A stretch of DNA of 64,000 nucleotides from Paraburkholderia agricolaris (lineage in GTDB: Bacteria > Pseudomonadota > Gammaproteobacteria > Burkholderiales > Burkholderiaceae). Location of the stretch: positions 3,840,455-3,904,454 of the forward strand of contig NZ_QPER01000002.1 of NCBI RefSeq assembly GCF_009455635.1, given 5' to 3'. Shown here one piece after another: positions 25,800 through 36,750 of the stretch (position 1 is its first letter; each line of letters starts with the position of its first letter). The notes under the pieces were generated by a model. It was not told where the DNA came from, searched no databases, and worked only from the letters and a program-made list of their open reading frames with translations. The position numbers and the translations under genes are program-made.

Positions 25800-26007
25800 A
25801 CACCCCTAAAGCCACAACCAAACCAAGCGCCGCAAAGGCAAAAAAACTTGTCCACACAATTTGTGCCCAAGCCTGTGGACAACCAGCGCACAGACAAGCC
25901 AAGTCTTTGATACCGCACACGTATCCCCCACAGGCTCAACCGCAGGCAGAAGCCCCGCCCTGTGTTAAAAAGAAACCCCACCCTTTGCCACTCGTCGAGG
26001 CCCCCGC

Positions 26008-27594
26008 ATGTCCTCCGTCATGGCTTTCAAACTCGTCCTGCTGTCGCTCGCCGCGATGGTCGGCCTCGAACTGCTGGCCAAGCGGCTACGTCTGCCGCCC
26101 GCCGCAGCGCTTCTGGTCGGCGGCGCCGCAATGGCGTTCGTGCCGGGCCTGCCCCCCATCAACCTCGATCCTGAACTGGTCCTGATCGTGTTCCTGCCGC
26201 CACTCCTCATGGACGGCGCCTACTTCTCCGTATGGGACGAGTTCAAGCGCAATCTCGGCGGCATCCTGCTGCTCGCAGTCGGCGCCGTTGCCTTCACGAC
26301 CCTGACGGTCGGCCTGGTCGTCCATTGGGTCGTGCCGGCGCTCCCGTGGGGAGCATGCTTCGCGCTCGGCGCAATCGTCTCGCCACCTGACGCCGTCGCG
26401 GCAAAAGCCGTGCTCGAACGCGTCGCGTTACCACGCCGGTTGATGGTGCTACTCGAAGGCGAGAGCCTGCTCAACGACGCCGCCGGCATTGTCCTGTTCC
26501 GCTTCGCCGTCGCGGCCACGTTGACGGGCACGTTCAGCGCACAACATGCGATCGGACGGTTTGCGGTGCTCGGACTGGGTGGCGTCGCGGTGGGCATCGC
26601 AGTCGGCTTTGTGGTCGTCAGGTTGCTGCGCTATCTCGACGACGCGTACCTGATCATCACCGCATCCGTACTTTCCGCGTGGATCAGCTATATCGCGGGC
26701 GACATACTCGACGTGTCAGGTGTGATCGCCACCGTCAGTTGCGGCATGGTGCTCGGCTGGCACCAGCATGAAATCTTCTCGGCTTCGGTGCGTACACGCG
26801 GCACAGCGTTCTGGCAGATCCTGATCTTCCTGATGGAAGCGCTGGTTTTTATTCTCATCGGGCTGTCACTACGCAGCGTAATCGTGCGGCTGGGCGGGGT
26901 CGGCGACACGCTGGCTGCGTTGGCCCCGGCCGTTGGCGCGGTGATCGCGGCAGTCGTGTTATCGCGCTTCGTGTGGGTGTTCGCCGTCGAAATGTTGAAG
27001 GGACTGGTCTGCAAGCTGATGCAGCGCGCAAACATTGCGCTCGACTGGCGCTCGGCGACCGTGACGAGTTGGGCCGGCATGCGTGGCGTGGTGACACTGG
27101 CAATCGCGCTCTCGTTGCCCGAAGCGCTGCCCGGGCGCGATCTGATTCTGGTCGCTTCGTTCGCGGTCATTCTGGTAACGGTGCTGGGTCAAGGCACAAC
27201 GATCGGACCGCTGATTCGCTGGATCAATCCCGATCACGCCTCCGAGAGAAATGAGCAGCATTTGACCGAACCTCAGGCATGGGCAAGGCTCGAAGCGACG
27301 CAGCTTGCAGCGATCCAACCGCTCGTGCACGACGCCCAGGGACAAGTGATTCATCCGCGCCTGCTGGAACAATATAGCTATCGGGCACGGATGACCGAAA
27401 CCTACCAGGATGTGACGGAATATCCCTCCGATGTTCGATCCGCGCATTACGACGTCGTGCTTGCCGCCGTGGCGGCTGGTCGCCGCGAGTTGTTGCGGAT
27501 GCACCGGTCAGGGTTGATTCATGATGAACTGCTAACCGTGCTTGAGCGGGATCTCGATTTGCAGGAAATCGCGGCCCTGCATGGCAGAGGATGA
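26008..27594 (+). CDS. Na+/H+ antiporter, CPA1 (NhaP-like) family
   Basis: 528-aa membrane antiporter: 12-13 hydrophobic segments (about 1-410) and a hydrophilic cytoplasmic tail of about 120 residues. The CPA1 core motif is LGAIVSPPDAVAAKAVLER, followed by LEGESLLNDAAGIVLFR, which holds the ND ion-binding pair. It expels Na+ (or K+) in exchange for protons. GAGG precedes the ATG; an internal ATG at 26020 is an alternative. Monocistronic, between the IS30/palindrome and a convergent small gene; a strong hairpin begins at its stop codon. Confidence 0.88.
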   Translation: MSSVMAFKLVLLSLAAMVGLELLAKRLRLPPAAALLVGGAAMAFVPGLPPINLDPELVLIVFLPPLLMDGAYFSVWDEFKRNLGGILLLAVGAVAFTTLTVGLVVHWVVPALPWGACFALGAIVSPPDAVAAKAVLERVALPRRLMVLLEGESLLNDAAGIVLFRFAVAATLTGTFSAQHAIGRFAVLGLGGVAVGIAVGFVVVRLLRYLDDAYLIITASVLSAWISYIAGDILDVSGVIATVSCGMVLGWHQHEIFSASVRTRGTAFWQILIFLMEALVFILIGLSLRSVIVRLGGVGDTLAALAPAVGAVIAAVVLSRFVWVFAVEMLKGLVCKLMQRANIALDWRSATVTSWAGMRGVVTLAIALSLPEALPGRDLILVASFAVILVTVLGQGTTIGPLIRWINPDHASERNEQHLTEPQAWARLEATQLAAIQPLVHDAQGQVIHPRLLEQYSYRARMTETYQDVTEYPSDVRSAHYDVVLAAVAAGRRELLRMHRSGLIHDELLTVLERDLDLQEIAALHGRG

Positions 27595-27633
27595 CCGGTA
27601 CGCGTCTGCGATGAGTCGAGACGCGTGCCGGTC
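27593..27633. terminator. Strong bidirectional hairpin between convergent genes
   Basis: GACCGGTACGCGTCT (27593-27607) pairs with AGACGCGTGCCGGTC (27619-27633), 14 of 15 bp, around an 11-nt loop. The left arm starts inside the antiporter stop codon, and the right arm is 14 bp from the end of the convergent Met-rich gene. No T-run, so termination may rely on stem stability. Confidence 0.6.
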
Positions 27634-27647
27634 GAACCGTGGTGGGC

Positions 27648-27941
27648 TCAATGGCCTTTGAAAATATCGAGCAGTTGACTTTGCATCTGCATCATCTCGT
27701 GCGCATGCTTCATCTCCATCTGCGCCATCGTGTCCTGATACTCCATGTCCATCTGCATCATTTTCTGCTGGATGGCGATCGCCTGAGTGCGCTGTTCAGG
27801 CGTCAGCTTGTCCATCATCATGCTGTACTCGGGCGGCATCAGATAGGTGCCGGCACGTCCTATTCCTTGGGCTTGCACAGAACCCGCTGCAAGTGCGAGC
27901 GGCAACAGTCCGCACATCAGTACGGCTCGGATCGATTTCAT
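27648..27941 (-). CDS. Met-rich periplasmic protein with signal peptide, 97 aa
   Basis: Small secreted protein. A Sec signal peptide covers about residues 1-25 (VLMCGLLPLALAAGSVQAQ). The mature part is helical and very rich in Met, Gln and His, for example QKMMQMDMEYQDTMAQMEMK then HAHEMMQMQ. The pattern is reminiscent of Spy/CpxP-like or copper-binding Met-rich proteins, but no family motif (LTxxQ) is certain; the LTPEQRTQA segment is suggestive. The ATG at 27941 has GGAG upstream. Possible roles: periplasmic chaperone or metal buffering. It stands alone. Confidence 0.65.
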   Translation of the reverse strand: MKSIRAVLMCGLLPLALAAGSVQAQGIGRAGTYLMPPEYSMMMDKLTPEQRTQAIAIQQKMMQMDMEYQDTMAQMEMKHAHEMMQMQSQLLDIFKGH

Positions 27942-28206
27942 GTCATCTCCAGTCTTACGTGAGTAGCCCGCCTTAAACAAGGGCTACATAAGCAACGTTC
28001 AGTACTCAGACTGGCTTGCCGTGGTCGACCCACTGCACGTGCCGGTTCTGAGGATGCAACACCCGGGGCTGGCCGCCATGCACGATCGTCCGGGTGTTTC
28101 AGGGGTTTAGTCGCTTGCACTTACTGGAAATGACACGCTAAATGAATTTAGTGTCGATGAACTTTCTTGTGTGCGGCTGTCACTTTCGCCGTTGCGCGCC
28201 GACTAA

Positions 28207-28845
28207 TTAATCCTTCCACGCCGAGCCCAGAATCATCGTGCAGAAATTTTCCCGATGGTAATGCGGGTCTTTCAGCGCCAGCACGTCTGCCTTCACGTTG
28301 CCGAAGGTCGTCTCCGGTTTATGAATCGTGCCATGCGCGAATGCGTCGATGATGCCTTCCTTGAAATGCGCGCCACGCGGGTGGGCATGCGTAACCTCAT
28401 GACGCTGCTGCTCGGTGAACTCGTCGTAAGCGAGGCCCAGCACGTCCATCTCCACGCCGGCCGTGACCAGCGCTACCACCGGCTTCATATATTGTGGAAT
28501 CCCAGGCGTGGTGTGCAGCGCAATCGAATTCCACACCTGCTCGATATCGTCTTCGCCAATGCCGTGGCGCTGCAAAAAGTCACGCGCCGCGTTCGCGCCG
28601 TCCACCTCGAAGCGGTCATGCTCGCTGCTATACGGTGCGACAAGCCCCATGTCATGAAACATCGCGCCGATGTACAGCAGTTCGGGGTCGTACTTGAGTT
28701 GCTTGCGCGCGCCGGCCAGCGAACCGAACAGGAACACGCGCCGCGAATGGTGGTACAGCAGTTCGGTTTCGGTATCGCGCACGAGTTGCGTGGCTTCGCG
28801 CGTCATCATGCTGTCGGGGATCTTGATGCCTGCGATCGTGGTCAT
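28207..28845 (-). CDS. HD-domain metal-dependent hydrolase
   Basis: 212-aa cytoplasmic HD-superfamily protein. Metal ligands are visible in LLYHHSRRVFLFG (His), IGAMFHDMGLV (the HD pair), and IALHTTPGIPQY (His). The sequence resembles the cyanamide hydratase-like/DDI2 branch of HD proteins, known from fungi and soil bacteria, and generic HD phosphohydrolases. The start at 28845 begins MTTIAGIKIPDS, the typical N-terminus of that branch. Divergent from a GlxA-like regulator (239-bp gap), which may control it. Confidence 0.78.
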   Translation of the reverse strand: MTTIAGIKIPDSMMTREATQLVRDTETELLYHHSRRVFLFGSLAGARKQLKYDPELLYIGAMFHDMGLVAPYSSEHDRFEVDGANAARDFLQRHGIGEDDIEQVWNSIALHTTPGIPQYMKPVVALVTAGVEMDVLGLAYDEFTEQQRHEVTHAHPRGAHFKEGIIDAFAHGTIHKPETTFGNVKADVLALKDPHYHRENFCTMILGSAWKD

Positions 28846-29084
28846 GTTAAGTGCTCCATGAAAGACTCGAGTGAACCTGACGCGCGGTCCTGGTGAGTGA
28901 ATAGCGCGTTTGGTATGCTGGACCGCGATGCTGCTCTGACCGTTCAGGCAGCGCGTCCGATGAGCTTCAGTATTGGCCGGCGCGCTGTCGCGGGCAATCA
29001 CCATGGGCCGCTGAACCCTGCCAAACGCACCGCGTTGACTGCCGCAGCGTGCGGATTCCGTCCACCGTCAAAGGAAATCACTCG

Positions 29085-30047
29085 ATGCCCACCGTTGCGA
29101 TTGCGATTTTTTCCGGCGTGCAAGCGCTCGACGTGGCCGGTCCAGTCGATGTGTTTTCCGAAGCCAATCGGTTCCTCGCACCGCAAGATCACTATGAGGT
29201 CACGCTCCTTAGCGCGCAGCCCGGTCCATTGCGTGCGTCCAACGGCATGACGCTCGTCGCCGATGCGACGTTCGACCAGGCGCATCGCCCGTTTGATCTT
29301 GCGCTGGTTGCCGGCGGCCCCGCGCTGCCCGAAGGCGCCGCGCCCGACTCACGTTTGCTGGAATGGCTATCGCGCGCCGCCACGCAGTGCGAGCGTTTTG
29401 GTTCGGTCTGCACCGGCGCGTTCGCGCTCGGCCATGCCGGACTGCTCGACGCGCGCCATGTCACGACGCACTGGCAGCACGCGGCACAACTCGCCGCGCA
29501 GTTTCCGCGAGCACATGTCGATTTCGACCGGATCTATCTGCGCGACGGCAACCTGGTCACATCCGCGGGCGTGACGGCAGGCATCGATCTGGCGCTTGCA
29601 TTAGTCGCGGAGGACCACGGCCCGCACACGGCGCTCGCCGTCGCCAAACGGCTGGTGGTCTTCGCCCAGCGGCAAGGGGGCCAATCGCAGTTCAGCCCGT
29701 ATCTGACCGCCCCCGCCGATGAGACTTCGCCAGTCGCCAAAGTACAGGCGCATGTCATGGAGCGGATTCGCGAGCGCTTCACGGTTCAACAACTGGCGGA
29801 TGTGGCGGGAATGAGCGCACGGAATTTCGCACGCGTGTTCGTGCAGGAAACCCAGGTGACGCCGCACGAGTTTGTCGAGCGTGCCCGCGTGGATGCGGCG
29901 CGCAAACAACTCGAAAGCAGCGGCGCGGCGCTCAAAACGATCGCCTACGATTGCGGCTTCGGCACCGCGGATCGGATGCGCATTGTCTTCATGAAGCGGA
30001 TCGGCGTCACGCCGATGCAGTATCGCGAGCGCTTTCGCTCCACCTGA
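29085..30047 (+). CDS. GlxA-family transcriptional regulator (DJ-1/PfpI domain plus AraC HTH)
   Basis: 320-aa regulator. The N-terminal 190 residues are a DJ-1/PfpI-like domain, with the nucleophile-elbow region FGSVCTGAFALGHAGLL including a Cys. The C-terminal AraC module carries FTVQQLADVAGMSARNFAR (about 238-256) and IAYDCGFGTADRMRIVFMK. AAGGA is located at good distance from ATG 29085. Divergent from the HD-domain hydrolase, so a nitrile/cyanamide-type or amine-type catabolic response is conceivable (inference). Confidence 0.85.
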   Translation: MPTVAIAIFSGVQALDVAGPVDVFSEANRFLAPQDHYEVTLLSAQPGPLRASNGMTLVADATFDQAHRPFDLALVAGGPALPEGAAPDSRLLEWLSRAATQCERFGSVCTGAFALGHAGLLDARHVTTHWQHAAQLAAQFPRAHVDFDRIYLRDGNLVTSAGVTAGIDLALALVAEDHGPHTALAVAKRLVVFAQRQGGQSQFSPYLTAPADETSPVAKVQAHVMERIRERFTVQQLADVAGMSARNFARVFVQETQVTPHEFVERARVDAARKQLESSGAALKTIAYDCGFGTADRMRIVFMKRIGVTPMQYRERFRST

Positions 30048-30200
30048 TCTGCCCGAGGAAGGTGCGAAGGGGATAAGAAGGGAGCAGCGTTGCGGCGGCG
30101 GGATCGCCCGAACGCAACCTGACAATCAGCCTCGCTGCAAGCACCAAACGTTGCGTGCGAAAATAACGCTCTTCTCAAGCCAACGATCACAAGGAACGAC

Positions 30201-30959
30201 ATGTCCACCTCCTCTCCCATCCGCGCGATCGTTACCGGCCACACGCGCGGCCTCGGTGCAGCCCTTGCTGAACAAATGCTGGCGCGCGGCGTCGCGGTGC
30301 TGGGTTTGTCCCGCTCGCGTCATGCCACGCTTAAAGCGCGTTTCCCGGCACTGCTCGAAGAAATCGAACTCGAACTCGCCGATCCCACCCGCGTCGCGCA
30401 GTGGGTCGCAACCGAGGCTCTGCGCAACTTCGTCAGCGGTGCGCAAAGCGTACTGCTGATCAACAACGCGGGCATGGTTCAGCCGATCGGCCCGATCGAA
30501 GGCCAGAACGCCGCGGACATCGCCACCGCCGTGAGTCTGAACGTCGCCACGCCGCTCATGCTGGCAAGCGCGCTCGCCGCCGCCAGCACCGACGCGACCG
30601 ATCGGCGCATCGTGCATATCTCGAGCGGCGCGGCGCGCAACGCGTATCCGGGTTGGAGCATCTACTGCGCAACCAAGGCCGCCCTCGATCATCACGCGCG
30701 CGCCGTCACACTCGACGCGAATCGTGCGCTGCGTATCTGCAGCCTGGCGCCGGGCGTCATCGATACGAATATGCAGGCGGAAATTCGCGGCAGCGGCACC
30801 GAACAGTTCCCGATGCGCGAAAAATTCGAAGACCTCAAGCGCAATGGGCAGCTTTCGACGCCTGAACAATGCGCGACCCAGGTGCTCGACTACGCCTTCA
30901 GCGATGCATTCGGGCAAACGCCGGTGGCCGACATTCGCGAGGTGGCAAAGCAAGGCTGA
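30201..30959 (+). CDS. Short-chain dehydrogenase/reductase
   Basis: 252-aa SDR. The nucleotide-binding motif is TGHTRGLG (13-20), followed by LLINNAGMV, and the active site has Ser in IVHISSGAARN and YCATK (Tyr and Lys). It resembles sepiapterin/benzil-reductase-like SDRs; the substrate cannot be told. It stands 153 bp downstream of the GlxA-like regulator on the same strand and may be co-expressed. A copy of the polar 20-bp motif lies 15 bp after the stop codon. Confidence 0.85.
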   Translation: MSTSSPIRAIVTGHTRGLGAALAEQMLARGVAVLGLSRSRHATLKARFPALLEEIELELADPTRVAQWVATEALRNFVSGAQSVLLINNAGMVQPIGPIEGQNAADIATAVSLNVATPLMLASALAAASTDATDRRIVHISSGAARNAYPGWSIYCATKAALDHHARAVTLDANRALRICSLAPGVIDTNMQAEIRGSGTEQFPMREKFEDLKRNGQLSTPEQCATQVLDYAFSDAFGQTPVADIREVAKQG

Positions 30960-30974
30960 ACCAGGGCTTCTCTG

Positions 30975-30995
30975 CTCCCGTAAACCCTCACCTTT
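30975..30995 (-). repeat. Single copy of the polar 20-bp motif
   Basis: CTCCCGTAAACCCTCACCTT plus T, in the left-pointing orientation. Lies in the intergenic space after the SDR gene. Confidence 0.7.
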
Positions 30996-31172
30996 CGGCG
31001 GATAAGCCGTCCTATCGTAACGCATAGCAACGTATCGCACGCCGGCGAGATCATTGCATCTCGCCCGGCTCTTCTCCCGAAATCCACACAACGTGCAGTG
31101 CTTCAGCAGCACAATGTGAATGCATTTTTGTATTAATTAGTATCGCTAATTCAGAGATAAATAAAAACCGCC

Positions 31173-31199
31173 CTTATATGTGGGACGTCCCTGCATAAG
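31173..31199. promoter_or_regulatory. Candidate operator upstream of the sugar-acid dehydratase operon
   Basis: A perfect core palindrome GGGACGTCCC (31182-31191) is flanked by CTTAT (31173-31177) and ATAAG (31195-31199), making a longer imperfect dyad. It lies 132 bp upstream of the dehydratase start in a 370-bp AT-rich intergenic stretch that otherwise shows no gene. Regulator unknown; no regulator gene is adjacent on this side. Confidence 0.45.
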
Positions 31200-31330
31200 T
31201 TGACGTAGCGCCGTGCCGCTCATAAAGTTAACCGGCAACAATGCTTCTTTCTGGCTACACCGCCTGTTCAAAAAGCTGGAATAAGCGGGCCATCCGCCAA
31301 TTCCACAAAGGCGTTACCGAGGAGACGATC

Positions 31331-33058
<1,728 letters not shown>

Positions 33059-33129
33059 GCAAACGCAAGGCGCCGGCGCAGCAGCGGCCGGAACAGTGGC
33101 CGCCCGCGGCATGAAATCAAGGAGACGGA

Positions 33130-34488
33130 ATGAAGTTGCAACATGAGGCCGTCGACGGCGATCGGGTCATTGAACGCGCTACGCTGAAACTGATGCCGCT
33201 GCTCGGCCTGCTCTATCTGATCGCCTATATCGACCGGCAGAACATCGGTTTCGCCAAGCTGCAAATGGTGGCCGATCTCGGCATGAGCGAAGCGGCCTAT
33301 GGTCTAGGCGCTTCGCTGTTTTTCATCGGCTATCTGCTGTTCGAGATACCGAGCAACGTCATGCTCGCCAAAGTCGGGGCGCGTCGCTGGTTCGCGCGAA
33401 TCATGTTGTCGTGGGGCGCGGTCACGGTTGCGCTCGGCTTCACGCATAGCGCGGCGATGCTTTACATACTGCGTTTTCTGCTCGGCGTTTGCGAAGCGGG
33501 TTTTTATCCTGGTGTGCTGTACTACCTGACGCTCTGGTTCCCCGCTCGCTTCCGGGCAAGGCTGGTCGGCTATTTCATGATCGGCAGCGCGCTCGCCAAT
33601 GCGATTGCCGCGCCGATCGGCGGTGTCCTGCTGGATTTCGACGGACTGCTGGGTCTGCGTGGCTGGCAATGGGTGTTCGTCGTCACAGGCATGGCGGCGG
33701 TGCTGATGAGTGCAGTGGTCTGGCGGCGCTTGCCCGAGACGCCGCGAAACGCGCCCTTCCTGAGCGAAGCCGAGAAGAACTGGCTGACTGACACGTTGCG
33801 AACAGAAGCCGCGCGCGTCGCACCGTCAGCTCATGGCAATCCGTTCGCGGTGTTGCTCGACGGCCGCGTCTTGCTCATGTCGTTCTACTTCCTGTTCTTC
33901 CCGCTGTCGGCGTATGGTCTCAGCTACTGGCTGCCTACGGTTGTCAAAGGATTCGGCGTCAGCAACACCGTCAACGGGCTGCTGAATGTCATTCCCTGGC
34001 TGATGGTCGGCGTTGCGCTCTGGTGGGTGCCACGCCATTCGGTCGCGCGAAATGAGCAGACCTGGCACATCGTCGTGCCCGCGCTGTTAGGTGCGTTTTT
34101 CCTGTTGCTCAGCGTCTTCGTGCCCGGCCACGCGCTGCAGTTCGTTTGCCTGTGCTTCGCGGCAGCCGGCATGTTTGCCGGGCAGCCCGTGTTGTGGTCC
34201 CTGCCCAGCCGGTTTCTGACGGGTGCGCGCGCCGCCTCGGGGCTCGCCGCGATCAACTCGATCGGCAACCTGGGCGGGTTCATCGCTCAGAACGTCGTGC
34301 CGATGATCAAGGACCGCACCGGCAGCGTTATTGCGCCAATGCTGTTTCTGTCTGCCTGCCTCGCGTTCGGCGCACTGATGACGTTCGTTATGCAGGCGGT
34401 CATCCGCCGGTCGGAACGTCAAGCGCAAGGTGCCGGGGCGCCCTCGGTCAACGACGCCGGGCGGCGCCGGTTCAATCGTGTCGAGTGA
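33130..34488 (+). CDS. MFS transporter (ACS family, sugar-acid type)
   Basis: 452-aa carrier, 12 predicted segments. ACS hallmarks: LYLIAYIDRQNIGFAKLQM in segment 1, AKVGARRWFARI in loop 2-3, and RFLLGVCEAGFYPGVLYYLT. Probably imports the sugar acid that the dehydratase upstream uses. GGAGA precedes ATG 33130. It sits 71 bp after the dehydratase and 30 bp before the DapA-family gene. Confidence 0.85.
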   Translation: MKLQHEAVDGDRVIERATLKLMPLLGLLYLIAYIDRQNIGFAKLQMVADLGMSEAAYGLGASLFFIGYLLFEIPSNVMLAKVGARRWFARIMLSWGAVTVALGFTHSAAMLYILRFLLGVCEAGFYPGVLYYLTLWFPARFRARLVGYFMIGSALANAIAAPIGGVLLDFDGLLGLRGWQWVFVVTGMAAVLMSAVVWRRLPETPRNAPFLSEAEKNWLTDTLRTEAARVAPSAHGNPFAVLLDGRVLLMSFYFLFFPLSAYGLSYWLPTVVKGFGVSNTVNGLLNVIPWLMVGVALWWVPRHSVARNEQTWHIVVPALLGAFFLLLSVFVPGHALQFVCLCFAAAGMFAGQPVLWSLPSRFLTGARAASGLAAINSIGNLGGFIAQNVVPMIKDRTGSVIAPMLFLSACLAFGALMTFVMQAVIRRSERQAQGAGAPSVNDAGRRRFNRVE

Positions 34489-34518
34489 CGACCGAACGCG
34501 CTCGCCCTCTCACCCGTA

Positions 34519-35457
34519 ATGGACTCCGAAGTCATGAACCAACCCGCCACCTATTCCAGCAACATCGCTGGTATATACCCGATCCTTTACGCCTTCTTCG
34601 ATCGCGACAATCGTCTGGACCGCGCGGCCATGCGCCGGCAAATGAAAGCCGCCGTGCGGGCACAGGCTCCCGGGGTCGCGGTGCTAGGGCTCGCCACCGA
34701 GGTCAACAAGCTCTCGCAAACCGAACGCGAACAGATCATCCGCTGGGCCATCGAAGATAGCGGTGGCACGCTGCCACTGATGGTGACGGTGAGCGGCAGT
34801 TCAGTCGAGTCGCAGCGCGATCTGGCTCACTATGCGCTTGCGCAAGGCGCCAGTTCGCTGATCCTGCAACCGCCCGCGCTGGCGGCCGGTACAGTGCCGC
34901 AACCGGAGGCGTTCTATTTCGATTTCTTCGCCGCCGTCATGGACGGACTCGACGCAAGGGTCGGCATCCAGAACGCGCCGGAATATCTGGGCGTCGGCTT
35001 GTCCGCGGAAAGTCTCGAGCGTCTTGCGGCCCAGTGTCCGAATTTTCGTTTGCTCAAGGGGGAAGGGCCGTCGATCGTGCTTGCGGAGACGGTAGCGCGG
35101 GTCGGGCATCTGATGCCGGTGCTCAACGGGCGCGGCGGAATGGAGTTGCTCGATAACTTGCGTGCCGGATGCGCCGGCATGATCGTCGCGCCCGACTGTT
35201 TCGACTGGCAGCAACGGATCTATCAGGCATTCGTCGGCGGCGACGTTGCGCAAGCCGAAGCTCTGTACCGGCAGGTGCTGCCGGCTATCGTCTTCGTCAT
35301 GCAGTCGCTCGATACCTTGATCTGTTACGGCAAACGAATTGCTGCATGGCGAATGGGTTTTGACGTCCAGCATGATCGCGACGCGAAATTACTGCCCAGT
35401 CGCTTCGGTCTCGAAGCAGCGCGGCGCTTCGCCGAAATGCTCGGACCGCTGCCTTAA
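34519..35457 (+). CDS. DapA/NAL-family dehydratase or aldolase (2-keto-3-deoxy-sugar-acid processing)
   Basis: 312-aa TIM-barrel enzyme of the dihydrodipicolinate synthase/N-acetylneuraminate lyase superfamily. Lys180 in FRLLKGEGPS is the Schiff-base lysine. The usual Y-N-x-P motif is replaced by QNAPEYLG, so the common catalytic Tyr is absent at that place; this occurs in dehydratase-type members. In context it probably acts on the 2-keto-3-deoxy acid made by the operon dehydratase, giving an oxo-semialdehyde or cleavage products. Start ATG 34519 or 34534. Confidence 0.82.
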   Translation: MDSEVMNQPATYSSNIAGIYPILYAFFDRDNRLDRAAMRRQMKAAVRAQAPGVAVLGLATEVNKLSQTEREQIIRWAIEDSGGTLPLMVTVSGSSVESQRDLAHYALAQGASSLILQPPALAAGTVPQPEAFYFDFFAAVMDGLDARVGIQNAPEYLGVGLSAESLERLAAQCPNFRLLKGEGPSIVLAETVARVGHLMPVLNGRGGMELLDNLRAGCAGMIVAPDCFDWQQRIYQAFVGGDVAQAEALYRQVLPAIVFVMQSLDTLICYGKRIAAWRMGFDVQHDRDAKLLPSRFGLEAARRFAEMLGPLP

Positions 35458-35466
35458 TTCGCTCAC

Positions 35467-36213
35467 TCACACGCCGGGCGCAACCAGCGCGTCGCGTTCG
35501 GCCGCCCCAATCTCGCCGTGCGGCACGAACACATAGCCGCGTCCCCACACGGTCTGCACGTAGCGTGGCTCGGAAGGATCGATCTCGATCAGCCGCCGCA
35601 GCCGCCAGATCGATACATCGAGGCTGCGCCCTTGATGCAATACGCTACTGCCGCGTAATTTCTCGTTGAGTTGCACACGCGTGAGCACCGTCATCGCGTG
35701 ATTGACGAAGATTTTCAGCAACGCGAATTCCGAACTGCGCAACGCAAAATGTTCGTTGTCGCGGCGCAGTTCACGCGCGGAGAAATTCAGCTCGCAACGC
35801 CCAAAGCGATAGGGTGGCCGTGTTTCCGGCGCGCCTGGTGCGAGCGCGCCGCGCCGGCGCAGCAACACGCGAATGCGGGCGAGCAGTTCGGCAGGGTCGG
35901 CGGGCTTGCTCATGAAATCGTCGGCACCGAGTTCGAGACCAATCACCCGATCAATCGCCTTACGGCTCTCCGACAGCAAAATCACCGGCATGTCGTTGCC
36001 GCTCATGCGCAAGTCGCGCAACACGGCAAGGCCGTCGCCGTGCGGCGCCGAGATGTCGAGCACCAGCAACGCCGGCCGCTCCATCTCGATCACGTGCTTT
36101 AGCCCCGCGCAATGCGGACGAGCGGACACCCCGCAGCCCTGCCCGCGTAAAGATTCGCCCACCACGGCCGTTAAGCCGCCGTCGGCGCCAACAAAAAGAA
36201 TGTGCTGACTCAT
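35467..36213 (-). CDS. OmpR-family response regulator, orphan
   Basis: 248-aa regulator: receiver domain (about 3-120) with phosphoacceptor Asp53 (LVLDISAPHGDG) and Lys103 (DFMSKPADP), then a winged-helix DNA-binding domain (about 140-240, YVQTVWGRGYVF). The post-Asp sequence I-S-A-P differs from the usual x-x-M-P. The N-terminal acidic pocket is reduced to Asp11. No sensor kinase is nearby, so it is an orphan. Start at 36213 fits the family N-terminus. Convergent with the DapA-family gene (9-bp gap). Confidence 0.85.
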   Translation of the reverse strand: MSQHILFVGADGGLTAVVGESLRGQGCGVSARPHCAGLKHVIEMERPALLVLDISAPHGDGLAVLRDLRMSGNDMPVILLSESRKAIDRVIGLELGADDFMSKPADPAELLARIRVLLRRRGALAPGAPETRPPYRFGRCELNFSARELRRDNEHFALRSSEFALLKIFVNHAMTVLTRVQLNEKLRGSSVLHQGRSLDVSIWRLRRLIEIDPSEPRYVQTVWGRGYVFVPHGEIGAAERDALVAPGV

Positions 36214-36750
36214 CCAACTGATTCCAGGAGACGATCGGTTTTCAGAGACAGGCGATGGCTTGCGGGAATAGCAAATCCGCTGACCGCTTGTCGTCCGCGT
36301 CGCCATCTTCCCTGTAGGCACGTCATCTCAAAACGCGGAACAGCCCCCAAGGTTGCCAATTTCTTCCCAACTCTTTCAACGCGGAACGTGATATGGGGAG
36401 CGCCAGCAAAGCCACCGTGCGATGCGCGTGGGTACTCCCGAAAAGTCTCACCTTTGGCACGGAGCGGTTGGGGTTCGGCGCGAAGCACATCTCCGACTAC
36501 TCCCGAAAACGCTCACCTTTCGAGCTTGGGGGCAGGCCGCAAAGGCATGCTGGGCGGGGCGCCGACGCTCGCGAATAGGTCACTCCCGCAAACCCTCACC
36601 TTTGGAAAGGCTCGGGTATTCTGCATACCCAGGTAAGCGATGGTGTGCCGGGCGGCATTGCGCGCGGCGATCAGCGAGGTGCTTTCGGAGCCTGCCGGAA
36701 TCGGCACAGGGACGATGATGCCGTTGAACGGCACCATCCTTAGGACGATA
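36214..36750. other. 537-bp intergenic region with three polar motif copies
   Basis: No credible gene. It carries three perfect copies of the 20-bp polar motif (see 36435-36603). A 74-codon frame near the right end (36513-36737, minus) reads smoothly for its first 40 codons but has no ribosome site and runs through a motif copy, so I do not call it. Confidence 0.6.
36435..36603 (-). repeat. Three copies of the polar 20-bp motif
   Basis: Copies at 36435-36455, 36500-36520 and 36583-36603 (CTCCCGAAAAGTCTCACCTT, CTCCCGAAAACGCTCACCTT, CTCCCGCAAACCCTCACCTT), all left-pointing, spaced 65 and 83 bp. This is the densest group outside the two main arrays. Confidence 0.75.

Noticed and set aside
36513..36737. 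74-codon minus-strand frame (MVPFNGIIVPVPIPAG...)
   Set aside because: The first 40 codons look protein-like, but no ribosome site is at a useful distance, the end runs through a polar motif copy, and no family is recognised. It may be a decayed gene piece; not supported enough to annotate.
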